From: Bacillus pseudomycoides
GTDB taxonomy: Bacteria > Bacillota > Bacilli > Bacillales > Bacillaceae_G
Assembly (NCBI RefSeq): GCF_002551005.1
Contig: NZ_NVOY01000025.1
Coordinates: 1-52,898, forward strand
DNA: 52,898 nucleotides
Direction: 5' to 3'
Shown: piece after piece, positions 24,246 to 31,613 of the stretch
Layout: each line of letters starts with the position of its first letter
How positions within the stretch are numbered: the stretch's first letter is position 1
Made by a program: the position numbers and the translations under genes
The notes under the pieces: model-generated
The model's input: the letters and a program-made list of their open reading frames with translations, nothing else
Databases searched by the model: none
What the model was told of the DNA's origin: nothing

Positions 24246-25718
24246 TTATTCATAATCCCATTTTGTTGCTTGTAATAATACACTTCCTTCTTCCGCAAAA
24301 AAATAAATTTCTTTGCTGTCGGTTCTTGGAAAGATACGACTAGTAAATACCTGTTCTCCATCATTGATAAAGATTTCAACAGAAGATGTATCTACAAATA
24401 AATGGAACTTAATCGTTTGTGCATCTACTGAATATTTTCTCTTTGTTCCATAAGATTCTCCCACAGCTTCTCCTGAATGTGTACGATCTAGTATTACTTT
24501 TTTCTCCACAGCATCATATTTAACTACTGTTCTCTCATTTTCGCTCACTCGAAATGCAATTCCATATTCAGTTGCACTCTCATTTTTAAACTCACAAATC
24601 ATTTCATATGCTGTTCCTGTAAATCCCTCATACATTTTCTGTTCATTGTGGATCGTATCTTTTATTTTATATTGCTGTTTACGAAGTGCTTGAAGTTCCT
24701 TTATTGGACGTTGAATAAGCTTGTCTCCTCGAACAAGTAATTCTCTTGGTATCGTCAAACAATGCGCCCAATCGTTTTTATCAGTTGGATAACTTATTTC
24801 CGGCAATCCCATCCACCCAACTAAAATACGCCGCCCTTCTGCGTTTATCATTGTTTGGGGTGCATAAAAATCAAATCCTCTGTCCAGCTCCTGGAAGGAA
24901 CCATGAGACATGGATAATTGTTTCACATCCAGCTTGTCTCCAAGAATATATCCGGATTGATAAATATTGTGATAGTGATCTCCTTTAGGTTTTAAACCTT
25001 GCGGTGAAAAAAGAAGAACTCCTCTGTCCTGTAGCTCGAAATAATCTGGACATTCCCACATATAACCGAAATGATTCAAATTTATTTGTACTTCTCCCTC
25101 ATAGCTCCACTGGAGTAAATCAGGTGATCGATATAATACGACACATCCTGTTTCATCTTCTCGTTGCGCTCCAATGACTGCATAAAACATATTGTCTTTT
25201 TTCCAAACCTTTGGATCACGAAAATGGTCTGTATATCCATTTGGAACTTCATGAATGACAGGCTGTTCTAACTTTTCTATGTGTCCCGTTTCATCCATAA
25301 TCGCAATACATTGATAAGGTTTTCTTACCCAGTTTTCATCACGAGTATTGCCGGTATAAAATAAGTATAATTTCCCTTCATGCTCAATTGCACTTCCGGA
25401 ATAAGCGCCATGGCTGTCATAATCATTTGTCGGTTCAATCCCTATACCAACATTTTCCCAATGAACAAGATCTTTTGATCTCGTATGATACCAATACTTT
25501 AAACCATGCACAGGTCCGAGTGGGAACCATTGGTAAAACAAATGATATTCGCCATTATAAAATGAAAATCCATTCGGATCATTTAGCAGACCTGTTTCTG
25601 GCTGTATATGAAACGTTTGCCGCCAAGAACAATTATTTACTCTTGCTTGTAATTTCTGAAATTCTTCCGAACTTACCTCCTCAATCCTGCGATAGCGCTG
25701 TTTCCTTGTCCATACCAT
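24246..25718 (-). CDS. scrB: Sucrose-6-phosphate hydrolase (GH32)
   Basis: I chose the ATG at 25718 because AAGGGAG lies ~10 nt upstream; the TTG at 25727 is too close to it. The ~490-residue enzyme has the GH32 motifs LNDPNGF (nucleophile Asp, near 46), FRDPKVW (transition-state Asp) and ECPDYF (acid/base Glu), then a C-terminal beta-sandwich. It splits sucrose 6-phosphate into glucose 6-phosphate and fructose after PTS uptake. Confidence 0.92.
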   Translation of the reverse strand: MVWTRKQRYRRIEEVSSEEFQKLQARVNNCSWRQTFHIQPETGLLNDPNGFSFYNGEYHLFYQWFPLGPVHGLKYWYHTRSKDLVHWENVGIGIEPTNDYDSHGAYSGSAIEHEGKLYLFYTGNTRDENWVRKPYQCIAIMDETGHIEKLEQPVIHEVPNGYTDHFRDPKVWKKDNMFYAVIGAQREDETGCVVLYRSPDLLQWSYEGEVQINLNHFGYMWECPDYFELQDRGVLLFSPQGLKPKGDHYHNIYQSGYILGDKLDVKQLSMSHGSFQELDRGFDFYAPQTMINAEGRRILVGWMGLPEISYPTDKNDWAHCLTIPRELLVRGDKLIQRPIKELQALRKQQYKIKDTIHNEQKMYEGFTGTAYEMICEFKNESATEYGIAFRVSENERTVVKYDAVEKKVILDRTHSGEAVGESYGTKRKYSVDAQTIKFHLFVDTSSVEIFINDGEQVFTSRIFPRTDSKEIYFFAEEGSVLLQATKWDYE

Positions 25719-25780
25719 TTCTATCAAACTCCCTTAATAAATAGAGGAGAATGAAACCATCATCCTCCTATTACCAAAAA

Positions 25781-27229
25781 TTAAGCTGCTTCTTTTTGAG
25801 AAGAATTGCTTCCCTTCTTTTCTGTTCTTTTTGCTAAAATAAGCGTTACTGTAAAAGCAATGATAAATGAAATTACCATTCCGATTACATAAGGAATAAT
25901 GCAGTCTGGTCTAATCGAAATAATACCAGGTAAACCTGCAGCTCCTAGTGAAATTGCTTTTACCTTGTAAAAAGTTATAAAAGCAGATGCGACTCCTGAA
26001 CCTATAATAGCTCCAATAAACGGATATCTTAGTTTTAAATTAACACCAAACATTGCTGGCTCTGTAATACCTAGAAGTGCTGAAATTCCCGCTGCTGACG
26101 CAATGCCCTTCACTTTCTTATCTCTTGTAATAAGAAAAACCGCAAGAGTTGCTGCACCTTGTGCGACGTTAGACATTGTCGCAACTGCAAATATGAATGA
26201 ACCCCCTGTTTTTGCAACGTCAGCCAGTAATTGCGTTTCGACTGCAATAAAACTATGATGCATACCTGTAATAACAATCGGTGCATAGAGGAGTCCGAAG
26301 ATCCCGCCACCAATAAATCCAGTTGTGTCATATAACCAAACGATTCCATCTGTTAACAAATTTCCTGCATAACGTGTAATTGGTCCTACTGCTGTAAATG
26401 TTAATAAACCTGTAATAAAAATTGTTAATAAAGGTGTAAGAAGATTATCAAGTGCTGTTGGAATTACTCTTCGTAAATATGTTTCTATTTTTGCTAGAAT
26501 AAATGATGACACAAGAACCGGTAATACTGTACCTTGATATCCTACTTTCTCAATACTTATACCAAATATATGCCAAGCGGGTACTTTATTAGCTACTAAA
26601 GCTGCCCCATACCCATATCCATTCAATAAATCAGGATGGACCATTAACATACCAAGAGCCGCCCCAAGATAAGGATTCCCTCCAAATCGTTGTGTTGCTG
26701 AAAAACCAATTAAAATTGGTAAAAATACGAATGCTGCATTTGCGAATGTATTAATAAGTGCTGCTAAATCTGTTATTTGAGGATTTGCTTCTACTAATGA
26801 CTTTCCTGCAATAAATAAATCTTTTGCTGTTAATAGATTATTAATCCCCATTAATAATCCGCCAGCTACGATAGCAGGAATAATTGGAACGAAAATATCT
26901 GAAAGCATTTTTACAAATTGTTGCAGCGGATTTAATTTCTTTGTTCCAGCAGCTTTCACATCTTTTGTAGACATCTCAGAAAGCTCTGTTAATTTCGCCA
27001 ATTCTTTATACACTTCGTTTACAGTTCCTGAACCAATAATAACTTGAAACTGTCCACCCGTAGAAAAAGTTCCCTTCACCGTATCCATACTATCAAGTTT
27101 CTTTTGATCAACTTTCTCTTCATCATGTAAAACTAAACGTAAGCGGGTTGAACAGTGTGCTGCTGCCGAAACATTCTCTTTACCGCCAATTGCTTCCAAA
27201 ATTTCTTTTGCGATTTGATTGTAATTCAT
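25781..27229 (-). CDS. scrA: Sucrose-specific PTS transporter EIIBC
   Basis: The 482-residue protein starts with an EIIB domain (residues ~4-80) whose phosphorylated Cys is C26 in AAHCSTRLRLVL, then an EIIC domain with about ten membrane helices (~105-465) ending in a short charged tail. No EIIA domain is present, so EIIA is borrowed from another system, as in other ScrA/SacP proteins. An operator overlaps its promoter. Confidence 0.92.
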   Translation of the reverse strand: MNYNQIAKEILEAIGGKENVSAAAHCSTRLRLVLHDEEKVDQKKLDSMDTVKGTFSTGGQFQVIIGSGTVNEVYKELAKLTELSEMSTKDVKAAGTKKLNPLQQFVKMLSDIFVPIIPAIVAGGLLMGINNLLTAKDLFIAGKSLVEANPQITDLAALINTFANAAFVFLPILIGFSATQRFGGNPYLGAALGMLMVHPDLLNGYGYGAALVANKVPAWHIFGISIEKVGYQGTVLPVLVSSFILAKIETYLRRVIPTALDNLLTPLLTIFITGLLTFTAVGPITRYAGNLLTDGIVWLYDTTGFIGGGIFGLLYAPIVITGMHHSFIAVETQLLADVAKTGGSFIFAVATMSNVAQGAATLAVFLITRDKKVKGIASAAGISALLGITEPAMFGVNLKLRYPFIGAIIGSGVASAFITFYKVKAISLGAAGLPGIISIRPDCIIPYVIGMVISFIIAFTVTLILAKRTEKKGSNSSQKEAA

Positions 27230-27244
27230 AATGCTCCCCCTTTA

Positions 27245-27274
27245 TTATAGTATTTTTTTGGAACCGGTTCCAAA
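27245..27274 (-). promoter_or_regulatory. scrA promoter with ScrR operator O1
   Basis: TTTGGAACCGGTTCCAAA (27257-27274) is a perfect 18-bp palindrome with the central CCGG of sucrose-repressor sites. It covers the -35 region of a promoter with TATAAT at 27244-27249. Confidence 0.85.
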
Positions 27275-27298
27275 TGTAAGTTAATAAAAAACCAGCTC

Positions 27299-27315
27299 TT
27301 TGGAACCGGTTTCAA
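27299..27315. promoter_or_regulatory. ScrR operator O2
   Basis: TTTGGAACCGGTTTCAA matches O1 with one change. The two centres are ~42 bp apart, close to four helical turns, so dimers could contact each other by looping. Confidence 0.8.
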
Positions 27316-27334
27316 TTAGATTATATGACTGCTT

Positions 27335-28318
27335 TTATATATTGTCAACGCTTTCTCTTTCAATTATTTCATATTTTGATATTGAAATTTTCTCTATCTC
27401 TTCTTCATCTATGAGCTTTACAATATTTCTAGCTGCCCCTTGTCCAACTTCCTTGTAATAAAATTTCACAGTCGTTACTGCGGGATGGATCACTCCTGTT
27501 ACTTGATATCCACCAAATCCAGTAATAGATAAATCTTCAGGTACTCGTAAACCTTTCATATATGCCGCTTTTAATGCACCGAGGGCAATGTTATCTGTTG
27601 CACACACTAAAATAGAAGGATGAAATTCTTCGATAATCTCAGATGCTGTTTGAATCGCGTCTTCGATATTAAAACTTGTTTCATAATATTTCACTTCACA
27701 ATCCGCTTTTGTATCTATTGCTTTTTTGAACCCCTGCTTTCGGTTTACCCCAACCGCAATGTCATGTTCTGTTACACCTAAATAACCGATTTTTCTATGC
27801 CCCTTTGTATGGATATATTCTCCTATATGATAAGCCGCCCCGTAATCATCATGAATGAAACTATACACTTCATTATGCTGTTGTCCAACAAGTAATACTG
27901 GTATATCAATTTTACGAAAAGCTTCTATATGCTGATCCGTAACTTGAGTAGCCAATAAAATAATTCCTGCAACTTTTTGATTTGCCAATGTATAAATGCT
28001 TTCAATTTCTCGTTCTAAATCTTGGTTGGAATTGGATATTAACATTTGATAATTTAGTTCTTTCAACTGCTCATCAATGCCGATTAATGTTAACGATGAA
28101 GCATAGGAATCCAGACGTGGTACGATTGTACCAATAATATTTGTTTTCTTTGCCTTTAAACTTTGAGCAAACGTATTCGGAATATACCCTGTTTCTTGAA
28201 TAGCACGCTTGATTTTCTCTTTTGTCACATCACTAACAGAACCGCCATTCAAATAACGCGAAACTGTACTCTTCGCAACCCCCGCTATTTGAGCGATATC
28301 AGAAATTGTTTTTTTCAT
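27335..28318 (-). CDS. scrR: LacI-family sucrose operon repressor
   Basis: This 327-residue protein has a LacI helix-turn-helix (TISDIAQIAGVAKSTVSRYLNGGSVSDVTKEKI, residues ~3-36) and a sugar-binding sensor domain. It lies directly upstream of scrA in the same direction, with both operators in the gap, so it is the likely local repressor released by sucrose or fructose. Some readthrough into scrA is possible since no terminator is visible between them. Confidence 0.88.
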   Translation of the reverse strand: MKKTISDIAQIAGVAKSTVSRYLNGGSVSDVTKEKIKRAIQETGYIPNTFAQSLKAKKTNIIGTIVPRLDSYASSLTLIGIDEQLKELNYQMLISNSNQDLEREIESIYTLANQKVAGIILLATQVTDQHIEAFRKIDIPVLLVGQQHNEVYSFIHDDYGAAYHIGEYIHTKGHRKIGYLGVTEHDIAVGVNRKQGFKKAIDTKADCEVKYYETSFNIEDAIQTASEIIEEFHPSILVCATDNIALGALKAAYMKGLRVPEDLSITGFGGYQVTGVIHPAVTTVKFYYKEVGQGAARNIVKLIDEEEIEKISISKYEIIERESVDNI

Positions 28319-28435
28319 TCTTTCATCTCCATCTTCATATACGATTGTTAATCATATCATCTGTTTTTATTCTAGTCTCCTATGTTGAAAAATAAAAGTT
28401 ATATATCACTTTCTATATAAATCCAAATATAAAAA

Positions 28436-28586
28436 CCGACATAAAACTATTCTTTTTCGGTGGGCGAGAGCATCTGGCCATACATAGAAGCGGTCAGTAC
28501 CCTTGCCTGCCACATGCAATGTAAAACAAAGGGAGAAAGCAAGTGCAAGTTCCTCTTCTTCTGCATAGCCGCAATCTAGATGTCGA
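28436..28586 (+). repeat. bcr1-like repeat, full length
   Basis: Ends CCGACATA / GATGTCGA are near inverted copies; the internal order matches the full copy at 31371, with 'gtgcaagttcctcttcttctgcatag' altered in the right half. Confidence 0.8.
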
Positions 28587-28614
28587 AAAAATGAAAATGA
28601 ATTCATATACTGAC

Positions 28615-28690
28615 AAAGCGCCTATATACGAGAGTGCCTTAACGCTCATCAAGGTTTAAAACAAAATGAGAAAACAAGTACAAAGCACAT
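28615..28690 (+). repeat. Degenerate second bcr1-like copy
   Basis: 'cgagagtgcc', 'caaggtttaaaacaaaatg' and 'agaaaacaagtac' keep the order of the element with the middle deleted. It abuts the full copy on its right. Confidence 0.45.
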
Positions 28691-28713
28691 CCGCATTCCC
28701 ACACTCCGAAAAC

Positions 28714-28739
28714 CTAACCTTACAATTTTGTAAGGTTAG
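28714..28739. promoter_or_regulatory. 26-bp perfect palindrome upstream of the 28830 gene
   Basis: Arms CTAACCTTACAA and TTGTAAGGTTAG are exact complements with TT between. It lies just upstream of a likely promoter (TTGTTC and TAAAAT, ~28755-28785), the usual place for a response-regulator or activator site. Confidence 0.6.
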
Positions 28740-28829
28740 TGTAATAATCAGGAATTGTTCCTAATATATGATTTTCTGTAAAATAATAGATATAGAGAAC
28801 ATTCACATTACTATTCAGGGGGAACAATC

Positions 28830-29534
28830 GTGAAAAAAGGCATCATCATACTAGTAATCTTATACATATTCTTAACTGTACAAACAATCTCTTCACTTTT
28901 TGGAAAGGAACATTATAATGACGCTGTAAACAAACTAAAAGAAACAAAAGAAGTAGCCTCTTTTCAAACAGCGAAAGACGGTGTGATCCTATTAAAGGGA
29001 AACATCACAGCTGAACAACCAGTTACAGATGAAACAAAAGTAAATAAAGAATTTGCCTTACTCGAAAAAAAGTCATATAGAAGAAAAAAAGCAAGTTGGA
29101 AAACTACGGATACAGAAAAACATATTCCTGCGAACCTTGCTGTAAATGGGGAGTCACTTCCTGCTCTAAAAGAAAAAGAAGTTCGCCTGGCAATCGCTCC
29201 TATTCCACTTACTTCAAAAGACATTGCGACGACTGAGGACTATACATTAAAAAAAGACGATACACAATTAACGATACATAGTAAAGGATATCGCTATCAT
29301 GGAATCGAAAATAACTCAGAAGCGCTAATTTTTGGAATAAAAAAAGGAAACACACTTGAAGGATATAATGGTTCTGAAATTATAGTAGGAAAAACAAAAG
29401 AAGAAATCACAAAAAATATGAAAATGAAAACACTCGCCGAAAAATATGCACCATTTGCTTGGCTCATTTTCACGCTCATCCTTGTTAGTTACGGTATACA
29501 TCGTTCTCGTAAAAAGAAAAGGCTTTTCGCATAA
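28830..29534 (+). CDS. Two-helix membrane protein, TMEM43-like layout, function unknown
   Basis: This 234-residue protein has an N-terminal membrane helix (~4-24), a large extracytoplasmic middle part rich in beta-type sequence (~30-205) and a C-terminal helix (~211-227) followed by a basic tail. The layout resembles TMEM43/GIDE-type membrane proteins, but I cannot assign a function. The start is GTG, behind GGGGGGAA. A palindrome sits upstream of its promoter, and a decayed relative lies at 22961-23225. Confidence 0.7.
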   Translation: MKKGIIILVILYIFLTVQTISSLFGKEHYNDAVNKLKETKEVASFQTAKDGVILLKGNITAEQPVTDETKVNKEFALLEKKSYRRKKASWKTTDTEKHIPANLAVNGESLPALKEKEVRLAIAPIPLTSKDIATTEDYTLKKDDTQLTIHSKGYRYHGIENNSEALIFGIKKGNTLEGYNGSEIIVGKTKEEITKNMKMKTLAEKYAPFAWLIFTLILVSYGIHRSRKKKRLFA

Positions 29535-29552
29535 ATTGTTGTTTTTTGCGAT

Positions 29553-29592
29553 AATAAATAAGACCTCGGATCAAATCGAGGTCTTATTTATT
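29553..29592. terminator. Bidirectional terminator
   Basis: A perfect 16-bp stem (AATAAATAAGACCTCG) encloses an 8-nt loop, with TTATA after it, 18 bp past the stop of the upstream gene. Confidence 0.85.
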
Positions 29593-29708
29593 ATATGAAC
29601 TATAGCGATAATCTTCATCACGATTTCCAACTTTAAACAACAATCCAAATAAATGCACAAGATAGAATCCGGAAATCAGCTTTGCGAATGTAAATATTTA
29701 CTGAAATT

Positions 29709-30185
29709 TTATTTTTTGCGCACATTCGCATTTAGAATATTTTTGCATTTCCTGATAGTTTGTTTGATTTGCTGATTTTCAAAAAAATAAACCTCTGTAC
29801 CTGACCAAATAAAAACCCAACACACAATGCTTAATACTCCTGCAATATAAGTATGACTGCTTGAAAGCTTCAAGTATAACACCCCAACGATAATACCAAC
29901 CACAAACAAAACAATAGCCTTTTTGACATTTCTAGCATATATATATTCCTCTTCATCCAAGAGATTAGAAAAAGTATTCAATGTGGCAGTCTTCAATGAC
30001 TTTTCGTCAAAATCATTCTGACCGAAAAAAGATATTTCTATGTCTTTTCTTTTGCCACTGTGCAGCTTTGACAAAAGAAAATTTTCAAGGTCAGAGCTTA
30101 GGTGAACATCATCTGGGCTATAATATCTTGAAAACGGAGTATCCGTTTCATCTAAATAGATATTTATACTTAATTCATCTTTCAT
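29709..30185 (-). CDS. Hypothetical membrane protein with two adjacent helices
   Basis: Of 158 residues, the first ~85 are soluble and acidic, then two hydrophobic helices (~91-108 and ~115-134) form a hairpin, followed by a basic C-terminus. A strong AAAGGAGGG site precedes the ATG. I do not recognise the family. It lies alone among repeats, which suggests accessory DNA. Confidence 0.65.
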   Translation of the reverse strand: MKDELSINIYLDETDTPFSRYYSPDDVHLSSDLENFLLSKLHSGKRKDIEISFFGQNDFDEKSLKTATLNTFSNLLDEEEYIYARNVKKAIVLFVVGIIVGVLYLKLSSSHTYIAGVLSIVCWVFIWSGTEVYFFENQQIKQTIRKCKNILNANVRKK

Positions 30186-30588
30186 GTTAACCCTCCTTTG
30201 AATCCAATTTACTATGTATATAAGTTAAAAAACGACATAAAAACTCCTTTCCTGCCACATGCGAGGTTTAAAACAAAACAAAGGAGAAAGCCAGTAGCGG
30301 TCATCGAAAAATGAAAATGGATGTATATAGTTGAAAGTCAACCTTTTATCAGTATGGTCAAGATCGTAACAATTCTTACGAAAACAGCGAAAGAAAAAAA
30401 TAGCATCATATAATAAAAAATTATCTGTCATTTTTTTATCAACAAAAACCCAGTATCAAAAATCCTTGAGATAAAAGAAACTTTCAAAAATGTAACTATG
30501 TGAATTAAATATCACTACTTCAAGCACAAAATTTTGGAAGATAAAATCAAGTTGAAATAACATTTTCAAAATACAGGAGGTCTTTAAC
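30186..30588. other. Intergenic region upstream of yvgO
   Basis: It holds one shortened repeat (30232-30307). The rest is AT-rich, and I could not pick a confident promoter for yvgO; no SigB-like GTTTAA/GGGTAT pair was found. Confidence 0.55.
30232..30307 (+). repeat. Shortened bcr1-like repeat (76 bp) with both ends
   Basis: It begins ACGACATAAAA and ends GTCATCGA like the full copies, but lacks the left 'ggcgagagcatctggcc' block and the right 'ctgcatagcagcgact' block. The central 'cctgccacatg' and 'ggagaaag' parts remain. Confidence 0.7.
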
Positions 30589-31128
30589 ATGAGTAAAATG
30601 AAAAAATTTGCAGGAATCGCATTCGCAGGTGCTATCGGATTAAGTACAATTTCTATCCCTTACGTTAGCGCAGAAGAAAAATCTATTACTAACTACAACC
30701 CCAAAAAAGTTGCTTCTAATGAGACATTTCATTTATCTATGGAAAATCAACAGAATACTAGTTTAAAACTTGCAGCTAGCGCTAATTTAAATGTTAATGT
30801 TGATGTCCTAGGTATCGCTGATAGAATTAGAGATGCTGTCAATGCTAACGCTAACCGTTCCGGATTTGTAAAAAATGTAATGGAATCAACTTTTTATTCA
30901 GCAGGTCAGCGATATAATGTAATGGTTTTTAATTTAAATCAAGGGTATGTTGAACAATTTAGAGGAGTTAAATTTTATGGTTCCACAAATTATAATGGAA
31001 CAATTTACGGCATATGGGTATTTGAAGACGGAGAATTCACCAATGAAGGAGATGGTGGATGGATTAACTGGGCATTTAAAGGTTGGTTTGATCGCAATGA
31101 TAAGCATGTAAAATTTTATCGTCCTTAA
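30589..31128 (+). CDS. yvgO: Secreted stress protein YvgO
   Basis: This 179-residue exported protein has a signal peptide ending VSA (~residue 28). The mature part contains LNVNVDVLGIADRIRDAVNA, then NRSGFVKNVMESTFYSAGQRYNVMVFNL, and ends WVFEDGEFTNEGDGGWINWAFKGWF, closely matching B. subtilis YvgO, a secreted stress-induced protein reported to have antifungal activity in a relative. AGGAGG precedes the ATG. It stands alone between repeats. Confidence 0.88.
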   Translation: MSKMKKFAGIAFAGAIGLSTISIPYVSAEEKSITNYNPKKVASNETFHLSMENQQNTSLKLAASANLNVNVDVLGIADRIRDAVNANANRSGFVKNVMESTFYSAGQRYNVMVFNLNQGYVEQFRGVKFYGSTNYNGTIYGIWVFEDGEFTNEGDGGWINWAFKGWFDRNDKHVKFYRP

Positions 31129-31137
31129 TGTAATTCC

Positions 31138-31166
31138 ATTCCCTTTGGATACAATCCAAGGGGAAT
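31138..31166 (+). terminator. Terminator of yvgO
   Basis: ATTCCCTTTGGAT pairs with ATCCAAGGGGAAT (one mismatch, 3-nt loop) and is followed by TTTCAT. Confidence 0.8.
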
Positions 31167-31370
31167 TTTCATAAACAACGAAATCTGATGAAATAAGTCT
31201 TGGAAAGGGGAACACTTTTTCAGTTCGAAGCATCCTTTTCACATGAAAGAGCGGTGCATGATAGGCTGAACTGTCTTGCAAATTCCCTTATATAAGATTA
31301 TCTCATACCTAGTAATCATACATATTAGCAAAGAGATAACATATATGCTATATATATCCATTTTAAATTT

Positions 31371-31527
31371 TCGACATATAAGTCGCTGCTATGCAGAATA
31401 CAACATGACCGCTACTTGCTTTCTCCTTTTGTTTTAACCTTGCATGTGGTAGGAAAAGGCCCTGACCGTTTCTATGTATGGCCAGATGCTCTCGCCCGCC
31501 TAAAAAGAAAGAGGTCTTTTATGTCGA
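31371..31527 (-). repeat. bcr1-like repeat, best-preserved copy (157 bp)
   Basis: The element is bounded by TCGACATA and TATGTCGA, which are perfect inverted repeats. Inside, in minus orientation, are gcgagagcatctggcc, atagaaacggtcagggcc, ccacatgcaaggttaaaac, ggagaaagcaagtagcgg and ctgcatagcagcgact. The length fits the ~155-bp bcr1 element known from the B. cereus group. Confidence 0.85.
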
Positions 31528-31577
31528 TTTTTTAATTTGTATTTATATAGATATAACGCACTTTCCATAAAATAAAA

Positions 31578-31606
31578 AATCCTAAAGGCTACAAGCCTTT
31601 AGGATT
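31578..31606 (-). terminator. Terminator of yhgE
   Basis: AATCCTAAAGGCT pairs perfectly with AGCCTTTAGGATT (3-nt loop), followed by TTTTTTATTTTATGG on the minus strand. Confidence 0.9.
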
Positions 31607-31613
31607 CAATCAA

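Larger units (their letters stand above)
28319..28829. other. Intergenic accessory region with repeats and a palindrome
   Basis: It contains one full-length and one degenerate bcr1-like copy and a perfect palindrome ahead of the next gene's promoter. I see no gene; the minus-strand frame at 28406-28606 is read through the repeat. Confidence 0.6.
31129..31613. other. Intergenic region between yvgO and yhgE
   Basis: It holds the yvgO terminator, a GC-richer patch at ~31175-31295 of unknown origin, a full bcr1-like copy and the yhgE terminator. No gene is supported; the minus-strand frame 30934-31281 is a shadow of yvgO extended into the patch. Confidence 0.55.

Noticed and set aside
30934-31281. 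115-codon minus-strand frame opposite yvgO
   Set aside because: Mostly a shadow of yvgO, whose homology and start signals are clear.
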